Shown here: one piece after another, positions 23,088 through 33,553 of the stretch | How positions within the stretch are numbered: the stretch's first letter is position 1 | How the letters are laid out: the number at the start of each line of letters is the position of its first letter | NCBI GenBank assembly: GCA_033297205.1 | Contig: MU859151.1 | Span: forward strand, 1-64,000 | DNA length: 64,000 bases | Direction of reading: 5' to 3' | DNA from: Pseudoneurospora amorphoporcata | Taxonomy: Eukaryota; Ascomycota; Sordariomycetes; Sordariales; Sordariaceae | Translations under genes and position numbers: made by a program | The notes under the pieces: model-generated | The model's input: only the letters and a program-made list of their open reading frames with translations | What the model was told of the DNA's origin: nothing | Database searches by the model: none

Positions 23088-25348
23088 ATGGGTCACAGTC
23101 CAGACCGAGACAGTGGCGGGACTGCCGTGTAAGTCCAACCTTCCAACAAGACATATATATCTCCTTTACCAGTCTGCCCCCAAGACCACCTCAACCGTCT
23201 TACTAACACCCACCCAGGGACACCAAAGGCCTCACCGGCTCCCACATCGAACAAACGGCCTCCAACCTAGAAGCCAACCGCAGCCTCGAAGCCAAGCTCA
23301 AGAACCCCCTCGAAGGCCTCTCCCGCACTGAGCTCCTCTCGCGCGTCGAAATATTCTGCGCCGAAAAGAACCTGACCGAACACCTCCCTCTCTTCCGCAA
23401 GGGCGCCCTCATCGCCCAATCCCCAGACGACTACGCGTCCATCACCGGCCCGGAAGCCTTGGACGAAGAGGAAAAAGCGGCCCTCGTGAAAGAGGTCCAA
23501 CACAAGTGGCGGCTGCCGGCAAAGCTGTTCCTGACTATTGCCACTTGCTCCATTGGTGCCGCCGTCCAGGGCTGGGATCAGACAGGCACGAATGGCGCCA
23601 ATCTCTTCTTTCCGGAATACTATGGCATTGGAGGGGACTCGGCGAGGGAGAGGATCCTTGTGGGGTTGATCAATGCTGGACCTTATATTGGAAGCGCGTA
23701 AGTTTTCTTTTTCTTCCCTTGTTACCGTGTCCTGGTCCACGTGGTGATGCCTCCGGCGGCCCCTGCCCGGGGAGGGAGTCCTCGCTTCGCTCGATTTTCG
23801 ACGAGTGGTGACAGACTGAATAACCGACGTGAAACAGATTCATCGGCTGCTGGCTCTCTGATCCCATCAACAACTGGATCGGTCGTCGTGGTGTCATCTT
23901 CGTCTCTGCTCACTTCTGTCTCTGGCCCGTCATCGGTTCCGCCTTCTGCCACACTTGGCCCCAGCAACTGGCCTGCCGTCTGCTGATGGGTATCGGTATG
24001 GGTGTAAAGGCTTCCACGGTCCCGATTTATGCTGCTGAGAACTCGCCTGCTTCTATTAGAGGCGCGCTGGTCATGTCATGGCGTGAGTGCTCCTCGAGTG
24101 TTCTTACCACCACACAAAAGATCAAATGCTAACACCCCTCCAGAAATGTGGACAGCCTTCGGCATCTTCCTCGGCACCGCTTTCAACCTCGCCGTCTACC
24201 ACACCAGCAAAAGCATCAACTGGCGCCTCATGCTCGGCGCCCCCTTTATCCCCGCCGTCCCCCTGCTCCTACTCATCTACCTCTGCCCCGAGTCGCCCCG
24301 GTGGTACATGAAAAAGAACCGCTACCCTGAAGCCTGGAAGTCCATGGTCCGACTACGCAACCACCCGCTCCAAGTCGCCCGCGACATGTTCTACATCCAC
24401 TCGCAGCTGGAGGTCGAGCACCAGCTCCTGGCCGGGTCCAACTACGCCCAGCGCTTCGTCGAACTCTTCACCGTCCCACGCGTGCGCCGCGCCAACCTCG
24501 CCGCTTTTACTGTCATGATCGCCCAGCAAATGTGCGGAATCAACATCATCGCCTTCTACAGCACCACCATTTTCAGGGAATCCGGCTCCAGCGAGTTCCA
24601 GGCTTTGCTGTCTTCCTTTGGTTTTGGTTTGGTCAACTGGCTTTTTGCTTTTCCCGCCTTCTGGACCATTGACACTTTTGGCCGTCGCTCCCTTTTGCTG
24701 TTTACCTTTCCGCAAATGATGTGGACTCTCCTCACAGCCGGCCTCTGCACGTTGATGGACATGGGAACCGCCCGCACCGCTCTTGTAGCTTTATTCGTCT
24801 TCCTCTTTGCCGCCTTCTATTCCCCCGGCGAGGGCCCGGTACCCTTCACTTACTCGGCCGAGGTATTCCCCTTGTCGCACAGAGAAGTAGGCATGGGTTT
24901 TGCCGTCGCCACGTGTCTCTTCTGGGCTTCCGTGCTGGGCATCACTTTTCCCTTTTTGCTGGACTCTCTCGGTACGGTGGGGGCGTTCGGTTTATACGCG
25001 GGTTTCAATCTGGTGGCGTTCATCGCCATCTTTTTGTTCGTTCCCGAAACGAAGCAGAAGACGCTGGAGGAGCTGGATTACGTGTTTGCCGTCAAGACGA
25101 GCCAGTTTATGAAGTATCAGTGCACCAAGGCGCTGCCGTGGTTTATCAAACGGTGGGTGTTTTGGCGGAGGAATGCCCAGCTGGAGCCGCTTTATGAGTT
25201 TGATCGTGTGAAGCTGGAGGCGGAGAGGGAGAGGAGGGCGGAACAGACGGCGGGGGCTCTTGCTGGTACGGCCACGGGGGTTGATGCTGATGCTACTGAG
25301 GAGAAGAAGACGGGATTGGGGCATGTAAATGCTCCTCCTAATGCTTAG
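23088..25348 (+). CDS. MFS sugar transporter (sugar porter family)
   Basis: Model: exons 23088-23128, 23218-23697, 23838-24082 and 24144-25348; 656 residues. It is a plasma-membrane 12-helix proton-coupled sugar or polyol carrier. A cytosolic N-terminus of about 140 residues precedes helix 1, which leads into GWDQTGTNGANLFFPEYYGI. Family signatures are GRRGVIF after helix 2, RLLMGIGMG, YAAENSPASIRGALV, PESPRWYMKK before the central loop, FGRRSLLL, and PETKQKTLEELD after helix 12. The long N-terminus and a C-terminal tail of about 110 residues resemble a fungal group near the inositol and hexose transporters, but the substrate cannot be read from sequence. The short first exon (13 codons plus 2 nt) is supported by GTAAGT..CCCAG and by phase. 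It is intact and appears functional. Confidence 0.9.
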
Positions 25349-25924
25349 ACCGGCGGACGGTTTGGGCTGGTGTGTTGAACTGGTCGGTCTGTTGAGATGG
25401 CCATGTTGTCGTCCTTGGATAGATTGACGGACGGGTTATTCTAGTTCGTCCTTGGTTATGATATCCCTTTCATATCGCTCCTTCGATCCTCATGTTGTAT
25501 GTTCACTCTTGATACCACCGCTTTTGATTTTGGGTTTGCCAAAAGGTTCCCCGACGACAACAGAAAAGAATGCCAAGTGCCTGATGACATGTCGTGCATC
25601 TGTTATTGCCACTTTTGGAAATCGGCTACCGGTGATTCGTCCAAGCGGTGCGGTGGTTGAGGAGCCCGTTGATTGACTGATTGATTGATGGAAGGAAGAG
25701 CGGATGGGATTGCACTGGGAAGTGGTGATGGCGGATTATCTTAAATCGTACACTACACTATGGCGGAAAGGGCGGGTAGCGGACACGGACACGGAAGGGG
25801 AGCCGAGGGGCCGCGATTCGTTCGGCTTCGGCACTAGGACGGAAGTTCGGACGCTTAGAAATCTAAAAGAATTAATAACCCCTGAATAATACCACCACCG
25901 GCGGCATCGCCGTCAGCTTATTCA

Positions 25925-25981
<57 letters not shown>

Positions 25982-26224
25982 AAAAAACGGGGAAAGAAAC
26001 CTCCTTCAAGGGACATCATTATCCCTCTATACGGAACTTCTTATCCCCGAGCCACCGCCGAGGGGGTCGGCCCACACGACGCTACCAGAAATCAGCCAAT
26101 CACAACCAACCTTGTTGTTGATAGGGGTCAATATTGATCTCCGAGATGATCTGATAACAAATGACGACGTCTCTTGACCTTATAAGTCTATTCCTCCCGT
26201 CTTTTCTAATAATCTGATAAATAA
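25349..26224. other. Intergenic region with a long T/A tract
   Basis: No gene seen. It includes the T41/A12 tract annotated separately and the promoter of the AIF-like gene, with TATAAG near 26181. Confidence 0.4.
25927..25987. repeat. Homopolymer tract T41 followed by A12 G A7
   Basis: A run of 41 T is directly followed by 12 A, a G and 7 A. The T/A junction could fold as a hairpin or exclude nucleosomes. The exact length may be an assembly estimate. It lies about 240 bases upstream of the AIF-like gene. Confidence 0.85.
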
Positions 26225-28062
26225 ATGAATCATTCCACACGAATCTCGTTATTTTCTGCGTCTCTCGTAGGTGCTGCTTCTGCTGTCGTCTTTTTGTTCA
26301 GCTTGGTGCTGCTTCAACTTCAAATGCCCATGGATAGAGGTACCTCTGGAGACACGGTGCAACAACCACAACCACCTGCACAACAGACGGATATGGCTGC
26401 CACTGCCACTGCCAATGCACTCAAGAATGTTGTTGTGGTGGGAGGGTCGTTTGTTGGGAAGGTGAGTTGTTGATGCTTTTTTTTTTTTTTTTTTTTGGTC
26501 AAAAGAAGATGTGAGAGGGATAAACACTTACCTACAAGGTACTGACTGATCTTTGTCCACACAGGCCGCAGCCAAAGAACTAGCCAACATCCTCCCGCCA
26601 ACTCACCGAGTAAGTACCTAGTCACACCTTCAATCCACCCACCACCACCACCACCACCAACAAGAACCAAATCAACTGAGCTAACCACCTTCAATGTGCA
26701 GGTCGTCCTCATCGAGCCTCACACCCACTTCCACCACCTCTTCGCCTTCCCCCGCTTCGCCATCCTGCCCTCTCACGAACACAAAGCCTTCATCCCCTAC
26801 ACCTCCCTCTTTTCTTCTTCCCCCTCTCCGTCCACTCACATGATTCTCCCCGCCAAAGTCCTTTCCCTGACCACCTCCCCCAAGGGCAACCTCTTAACCT
26901 TGGACCGGCCCGTCTCCTACCCTCCATGTGCACCTTCCCCGCTCACCACCAACACCAACACCACCACCACGACCCAGATCCCATTCGACTATCTTCTCTG
27001 CGCAACCGGCACCCGCCTCTCCCCGCCCGGCAACTCCCCCCACGACACCAAACCGCTGTCCGTCTCCTTCCTACAGGAATTCAACCGCGCCATCGGCCAC
27101 CCCGCTGCCAAACACGTCATCATTGTCGGGGGCGGCGCAGTAGGCGTGCAAATGGCTTGCGACCTGAAAGAACTGTACCCTTCGAAAAGGGTAACGCTGG
27201 TTCACTCCCGGGAACAGCTGATGCCGCTTTATCACGAGCGGCTCAGCGAGATAATCAAGACACGGTTTGCGGAGCTGGGGGTGGAGACGAGGCTGGGGAT
27301 GAGGGCGGTGATCCCACAAGGGGGATGGACGCTGCCGAGCGAGGAGGAGTTACGGGGAGAGGGGGGGTGGGAGAAGAGGGTTGTGAGATTGGTTGACGGA
27401 AGTGCGCTGGAGGGGGACGTGGTGGTGCAGGCTACGGGGCAGAGACCGAATAATGAGTTTTTGTTGGCTGGGTTGGAGCGCGACCCCGAAGAGAATTTGA
27501 AGGACAAGGTGATTAACCCGCTGAACGGATTCGTGAGGGTCAAGAAGACGATGCAGTTTGCTGATGAGCGGTTCTCGGACTTCATGTTTGCTGTGGGCGA
27601 TATCGCGGACTCGGGGGCGCACAAGGCGGCTAGGCCGGGGAGCGTGCAGGCGGCGGTGGCGGCGAGGAATGTGGTCAGGCTTATAGAAGGGAAAAAGGAG
27701 GAGGAGGACCTTGAAAGTATTGAGGTTCAGCCGCCGGCGATACATTTGACGCTTGGTTTGGTGAGTTCAGTTCAGTTTGGTGACATGAGGAGTGTAGTAG
27801 GTGTGGAAGTGCGGAATGCTGACCTTTTGTGGTTGACTACGAAGACCAAGAACATCATTTTTAGAAACCCCAACACGGCTGCTGGCCAGGTAGAGCCGAC
27901 GTATACGTTGAAGGAGGAGTAAGTTCTCTTTCATGTGCCCGGAACATCCAAGAATAAGCAACTAACTCACTCGTCAACAGTGGCGAGGAGGATATGGGCA
28001 TGGAGAGGGTTTGGGAGAGGAATGGCATCAAAGTTAGTGGACCACAGGAGTACCATCTTTAA
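26225..28062 (+). CDS. AIF/FSP1-like FAD-dependent pyridine nucleotide oxidoreductase
   Basis: Model: exons 26225-26461, 26565-26609, 26702-27918 and 27981-28062; 526 residues. It belongs to the AMID/FSP1 group of NAD(P)H oxidoreductases. An N-terminal hydrophobic segment (about residues 9-33) is likely a membrane anchor. The FAD Rossmann start is VVVVGGSFVGKAAAKEL, and VVLIEPHTHFHHLFAFPR follows as in this group. The second nucleotide site is HVIIVGGGAVGVQMA, and ATGQRPN plus FAVGDIAD are the usual FAD-closing motifs. The TAA met when reading through at 27919 lies in an intron (GTAAGT..CAACAG); the spliced end continues to MERVWERNGIKV and stops at 28060-28062. It probably reduces quinones at a membrane; the exact compartment is unknown. 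It faces the next gene tail to tail. Confidence 0.87.
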
Positions 28063-28127
28063 ATGTGGTAGGTACATGGCTGTATATAAGGAGTCATCAT
28101 TATTGTATTTCATCATCATCACATCTT
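28063..28127. terminator. 65-bp spacer between two convergent stop codons
   Basis: Both genes must end transcription within or beyond this AT-rich spacer, so their 3' UTRs almost certainly overlap. AATGTGG and TATATAAG lie within it. No poly(A) site can be fixed by eye. Confidence 0.4.
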
Positions 28128-29282
28128 CTACTCGATCTTGATACCGATCTTGCCAAAGTGCTTCTTGGCCCACTGTTTTCAGGTATTAGCATCCATTACT
28201 ACTTCCAAATCCCGGACAAAACAACGAACTTACCATGTACTCATAAGCCTCCTTGGCCTGATCCAAAGTGAAGATCTTCTGGTCAACAACGGGATGGATA
28301 TCGTTGGCCTCAATGGCAGCGCACATGTCCTCCAACTGCTGCCTGCTGCCGACATAGATACCGCGGATGGTGCAGATCCTGCTCAGCGGCTCCAGGATGT
28401 TGTCCTTGGGCTTGGCACCGCCGAGGAAGCCAATAAGCGAAATGATGCCCTCGTACTTGACGGCCTTGAGGGACTGCGCCATGGTATCCTCGCCGCCGAC
28501 CTCGATGACGTGGTCGACACCCTGCTCGCCGGGGGTGAGCTTGCGGGCAGTCTCGCCCCAGTTCTTGTCGTCGCGGTAGTTGATGACGTGGTCGGCGCCG
28601 AGCTTCTTGAGGACCTCCATCTTCTCCTTGGAGGACGTGGTGGCGATGACGCGAGCGCCGGCTGCCTTGGCGAACTGGAGAGCAAAGAGGGAGACACCGC
28701 CGGTGCCCTGGACGAGAACGGTCTCGCCGGGCTTGAGGGCCTTGAGGCCGTAGAGGGCGTTCCACGACGTCAGACCGGCGCAGGTGAGGGTGGCGGCCTC
28801 GACGTGGTTGAGGTTGGCGGGGGCACGCACGACGCCGTTCTCGTTGAAGACGCCGTACTGGCGGAGGGTGCCGTCGAGAACACCGCCGAGGCCCGAGGCG
28901 GCGCCGCGGGCGTCGATGGCACCGGCCTGGTGGGCCTGGTTGAAAAGGGTGACGACCTTGTCGCCCTTCTTCCACTTGGTGACCTTGGAGCCGACGGCGA
29001 GGACCTCACCGGCACCATCGGAGCCGGCAACGACGGGGAGGTCGAGGGGGAAGGGGTACATGCCCTGTGGTAATTTTGTGAGTGTCTTGCTCAATGTCAT
29101 GTGGCAGTCATACTGACCTTGGGAATGACGAGATCGCGGTAGTTCAAAGAAGCACCGTGAAGACGGACAAGCACGTCGTTGTCGCCGACCTGGGGGACGG
29201 GACCTTGTTCACGGACGAGGCCATCGAAGCCCTTGTCCTGGCCCTTGACGACCCACTGCTGCTGAGTAGAGGGAACCGACAT
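28128..29282 (-). CDS. MDR-family NAD(P)H:quinone oxidoreductase / zinc-type alcohol dehydrogenase-like protein
   Basis: Model: exons 29118-29282, 28234-29064 and 28128-28172; 346 residues. It is a medium-chain dehydrogenase/reductase. The N-terminal GroES-like part has VLVRLHGASLNYRD, typical of quinone oxidoreductase-like members. The usual zinc-enzyme GHE is replaced by GSDGAGEVLAVG, so a catalytic zinc site is not evident. The cofactor loop is VQGTGGVSLFALQFAKAAGA, followed by TTSSKEK and INYRDD. The final exon of 15 codons (ending GKIGIKIE) is needed to complete the family's last strand and is bounded by GTAAGT..AACAG. Codons are strongly C/G-ending, which suggests high expression. The substrate is unknown. 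The gene is convergent with the AIF-like gene, 65 bp apart, and both encode redox enzymes. Confidence 0.88.
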
Positions 29283-30810
29283 GTTGATTGTGATGACGGG
29301 GTATAGACACTAGAGGTAGAATTCCGTGGAAAAGGGGGTATCGACGGGATGAAATGGTTGATGAGAGAGAGACACTCGAGGTATTTGTTGATTTCTTGAT
29401 GATGGCTGGCGATGCCCCCGAGTGATGAGTGAGCCGATCAGTGAGGTGTATTTGTCAAAGCATGGTGATCCCTTCGGTTTAGCAATGTCCACCACGTCAT
29501 TCTTCGCAAGGCTGAGTAAGGAATCGTCTGGGTGCCCATGCGCTTGCAAGTGGAGTTCGTCCCGGCACTTTCCCGAGACGCCGTCTTATACTGTACCGAG
29601 TGTACTAACAGCCGGTGGGTGCTACGGTGGTACCGTCGTCTCGGCGCCGGCCCATTCGGGTTCGGGAGCTAAGTATTGATGCCCACGTTGTTGTTCCCGC
29701 TTCAACTGCTTCCGAGATCATCAAGTTTGAAATATCACAGCATCCCACCCCGTAGTGTACAGTCGGTACACCGTGCAGTGAATAGAGAGTGGAGAGAACC
29801 TCCGGATTCCGCAAGCGCCCCGTCATGTACACTACATGTACATAAACAAAAACGGTTGTGGATCTTGAGACCCCGGCAGTGGGAATTTCAAAGCCCACAA
29901 GCTATGGGTCCCTTTCCGCTCGGCGAACATCTAGAATCTTCCATGACAGGTTCTGATGATAAACCACTGCAAGGACTGACCCCGGGAACCCAGGCGAATT
30001 GCAAGCGGGATTCGATCCAAGCGTGACGTCCTTGGAAGATTTCTGGATGCGCATCCTGTTTTGTTTCATTTCACACCTCCTGCCAGCCAGCCCTATGGGG
30101 TCGCATAGGCCGCACTGACGGGCGCCTTCGTATTTGTCCGTGGCAGGCATGGAGGCATTGGCGAATGGGTTGGGGTAGATGGGTCGAGACAGGACGCATC
30201 TTTGCAGATGCCGGTTTGGTTGAACCATATTGGGCTGAGATAAACTGTCAGATGGGTTTGATCATTTCCCTAAATATTGTAGAGGTCAGATCACTCACCC
30301 TGTATACACCCACTCGGGCGTGATAACACACGCTTTCCTTCAACCGAGGCACGACATCAAATCCTGCGCGTTCAAGTCCATGATGAGTTGGCCGGAATCC
30401 CCTTTGTTCTTCCGTACAAACTGTCGGCGCTGGCCTGATGTTGTAGATTGTGCTTGTTGTTGTTGTCAGAGGAAGAAAGTCAAGTTGTTGTGAGATGGAA
30501 GACGCGGCGGGCCCGTGAAGTGCAGCACTTACCCCGCATACCCCCCAGGGCTCAATGCGCTAAAACAGCGCTGCCCACTTCCCGTACTTCTGTTGGGCTC
30601 CTTGACCTTCCCGCGCGGCCCCACAAAACGTTGCCAGCCTAAACTGCCCCGCATCGGCTGCCTTTCCTCCATTCATTAAACAGCCCAACCACCACAACAA
30701 CAATGGCGGAGGATCCGAGATGGGCATGGTTGGAGGCGAGAACACGGGGGAAGATCAAGTCTCTTTGAACCGCATCCATCATTTGATTACCCACTGCTTC
30801 CTTGACTCCA
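29283..30810. other. 1.5-kb intergenic region
   Basis: It contains the promoter of the MDR gene. The open frames at 29605-29898, 29676-30026 and 29902-30228 show no motif. No RNA gene was recognised. Confidence 0.35.
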
Positions 30811-31576
30811 TCATTTATTCTCCCTCACCATCTTCTCGTACTCGTCCCTCTGCACATCCAACCTCTTGACCACCCTGGCCGGATTCCCCGCAACAACCAC
30901 AAAATCCTCCACATCCTTGGTCACCACACTTCCCGCGCCCACCACCACGCCCCGTCCAATCGTCACCCCGGGCAGAACCACCACGCTGCCTCCAAACCAG
31001 CAATCCTCTCCAACCGTAATGGGCTTTCCCAGCTCCGGGCCCCGCATGCCATTCCGGATGACGGGGTCAATAGGGTGCGTGGCCGAGTAAAAGCTGACGT
31101 TGGGGCCGATCAATGTGCGAGCTCCGATGGTGATGGGGCAGACGTCCAGGAGGGTGCACGACGAGTTCATGTATACCCCCTTGCCTAGACGGACGTTGCT
31201 CCCGTAGTCCATTTTGACGGGCGTGTCGATGTAGGGGAAGTCGGCGAATTGGGCGTCGTCTTGCTCGGGGTCGTCTAGCTTGGGGGGGAGGGGGGTTGGG
31301 TCTTGGAGGAGGCTGTCATGTTTGTCAGTCTTTGTTTTGTTTTGTTGTGTTTACTAAGTGAACTCACTCCATCAACAACTCGGCCACTCTCCTCCTGGAC
31401 GTCTCCCCGTCCGCTGCCTCGGTGTTATACTTGAGCATTGCCGACTTGCATCGCGCTCTGGCCTGTACTAGGTCGGGAGTCCAGCAGCAGTAGAGCTCGC
31501 CCGCGAGCATGCGGCGGTGGTTCTCGGCGCAGTCGGAGGGGGAGGTGGGGTCGGGGCGGAAGGCTGGTGAGGACAT
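30811..31576 (-). CDS. Maltose/galactoside O-acetyltransferase-like hexapeptide enzyme
   Basis: Model: exons 31368-31576 and 30811-31312; 236 residues. It is an acetyl-CoA-dependent sugar O-acetyltransferase of the NodL/LacA/Maa group, cytosolic and trimeric in known members. The N-terminal helical part has RRMLAGELYCCWTPDLVQAR, the usual Mac domain. The left-handed beta-helix follows as hexapeptide repeats: IGARTLIGPNVSFYSATHPID (with the catalytic-type His), then GKPITVGEDCWFGGSVVVLPGVTIGRGVVVG, and closes with VVAGNPARVVK. The stop read at the end of exon 1 is removed by an intron GTGAGT..GACAG that restores the phase. The length is slightly above bacterial members owing to an acidic linker (KLDDPEQDDAQ). 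The natural sugar substrate is unknown. Confidence 0.9.
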
Positions 31577-32076
31577 GTTTATATCTTGGAGGCAGTTGGC
31601 GCGGTTGCTGTTTGGTGGTTCGCAAGTTTGTCGCAAGGTGGATTATATAAAGTTGATCATAAGCAAGTCGAAGGAAGCAATGGTGTCATGAAGCCGAGTT
31701 GTCGGAGTTCCAGTTGGCGATCCCGTGCCGGCGGGGATGGTTAGCTGGCCTCGGCGGAGTGGGGTCCGTTTGACTTCCGGAACGTTACTGACATGAATAC
31801 GAGGTCAGCAGTAAGTTTGGTGGTTGTTGTTGGCGGCATGACGATCCGCAATAATGTTCTAATTATGCCAAGTTTTCCCGAGCTTATTGAAACCACGGCG
31901 CTAGTTTTGTTCAAATACTCGGTGGTGACTAGCTGGATGGCATTACCGCGACGGGATTCAAAGCGGGGGAAACTGTCTGGTCTGGTTAAGGAAAAGTGGG
32001 GGGATAAATTGATAACTGACTGATAAACCAGTGAACGAAACCACACCATCACCATAATCGGACCATATCAGTTCAA
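31577..32076. other. Intergenic region
   Basis: It lies between the acetyltransferase start and the tRNA. The opposing open frames at 31741-32055 have no family motif. It is probably promoter sequence. Confidence 0.35.
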
Positions 32077-32170
32077 TCGGGTATGGTGTAGCGGTAACAT
32101 CGTTGACTCTCACTTCTCAGCAGTGACTGCTTTCTCTCAACAGCCCCGGGTTCGACTCCCGGTATCCGAG
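32077..32170 (+). tRNA. tRNA-Glu(CTC) with a 23-nt intron
   Basis: The acceptor stem TCGGGTA pairs with TATCCGA (32163-32169) with one G-T wobble, and G32170 is the discriminator. The D arm is GTGT/ACAT. The anticodon stem GTTGA (32102-32106) pairs with TCAAC (32137-32141). The loop CTCTCA plus C places anticodon CTC at 32109-32111. The extra bases 32113-32135 follow the base 3' of the anticodon, the standard intron position. The T arm CCGGG-TTCGACT-CCCGG is perfect. CTC reads GAG (Glu). Confidence 0.92.
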
Positions 32171-33553
32171 TCTCACTTGTCTTTTTTCGTATTTTTTCTG
32201 GGCTCGTACCCAAATTTTTGTTCCTTTTTCTCATTTTGGTGCCCTCATTGTGTTGGCTGCTCCTTCCGGCGTTGTTTAGCCACTTGCACAAAAAATTGCC
32301 CGACATCCATGCTACCAGACAGACATGCATCTTTCCCCTTCTTCCACCTTTCCTCAATAGCAATTCAATTCATTCATTGTCTTCCACTTTGTAATTTCTC
32401 TAATTTCCCATATCTCGATCCGTATGCCCCGAATACCGTCGTTTCGTGAGATGGAAAATGTACAGGAGCGACCAAGCCAGTTACCTGTTACATACTCCAC
32501 TATCGCCTCGACACCAAAATCCGCAGCGACCAAGTTAGGCGAACATGTCATCTGCCCTCGACAACTTTCAGTCCCGAAACTACTCGTGCCTTGGACTGCT
32601 ACTGCTTACGATGCGACCAAGCTCTCCAACAAGCTCGACGAAGCAGCTCCATCTCACTCCATCCGCGGTGATATTCTTCCACACAAAAGCCCGCTTCGGA
32701 CCATTGACCATGTCTCTCAAGCTCTCCAACCCCAGGCTGTGCCTTGGGAAGAGTCACCTTCCCACAGCTCAAAGCGGGAATCCTATGGCGCTCTCCCGCC
32801 TCATGAGCATCACACGTCGCACGGCATGGCGACTGTGAAACCATGATATCCACGTGTTTGGTTAACGGCCGACGAGCGGTGTGTTCCTCGTTTACGCGTA
32901 GCCCTTTGGAGGGTACCATGTTGAAGCGGCAGTCCGTCAGTTTGGTTTCAGTGTTGGCCCAGACAATGCTGTCATATCTCTCCCTCCAGTCGGCATCTAT
33001 TCTAGAAAACTGGACATTGGCACGAGTGCAACGCCTCGTGCTCTTACCAACCATCGTCTTCCATCCAACCTCCATCAAGGTTCTCCCGCATTCTCTGTGA
33101 TACCCTCCACTTCAGGGGATCATGCGGCGACCGGGTCACGAAACCGCTTGTGATTTGCTTTCCCAACGACAAGGGGGAGGTTAGCAGGTACCTTGGGTAG
33201 CATTGGTTGTTGTGTTGCACATCACGACATCCAACGACAATCCTACTTTGTAGTCACAGCAGACAATCAATGATCATGACGGATGCTGCTGCCCTGGTCG
33301 TCAATCAGTGGGACCAAGACAACAGATTGGTGTAGTACGCCATGTGAACGCATCATGAAATGGATTCATGTAAAGGTGGAAGGATGGATGGATGGATGGA
33401 TGCTGTCATCCGGGCTCTCCTTCCTCATCGTCCAGTAGGTAACCGGGCAGTTATCTAACCTGGCGCGGCCACTTCCAGTTCAAGGAGATGTGAACAACCC
33501 ATTACCAACTTGCAGCACTCCACCAAGTGCAAAGCGAGTGAATCACCATCATC
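32171..33553. other. 1.4-kb intergenic region
   Basis: The 3' flank of the tRNA begins with T runs near 32180 that can stop polymerase III. Open frames at 32424-32846 (+) and 32599-33078 (-) overlap and carry no motif. A (GGAT)5 microsatellite is at about 33382-33402. The remainder is probably the alpha-glucosidase promoter. Confidence 0.35.

Noticed and set aside
27919..27980. Stop codon TAA directly after the long AIF-like exon
   Set aside because: It overlaps a GTAAGT donor, and the next acceptor extends the protein in phase to a family-like C-terminus, so the stop is intronic.
28138..29073. 311-codon plus-strand open frame over the MDR gene
   Set aside because: Its Leu/Gly/Val/Asp-rich product is the antisense of a highly biased coding exon. 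The minus-strand MDR model has real motifs and splice sites.
32424..33078. Open frames of 140 (+) and 159 (-) codons downstream of the tRNA
   Set aside because: They oppose each other and show no family features. Length alone is not enough in this GC range.
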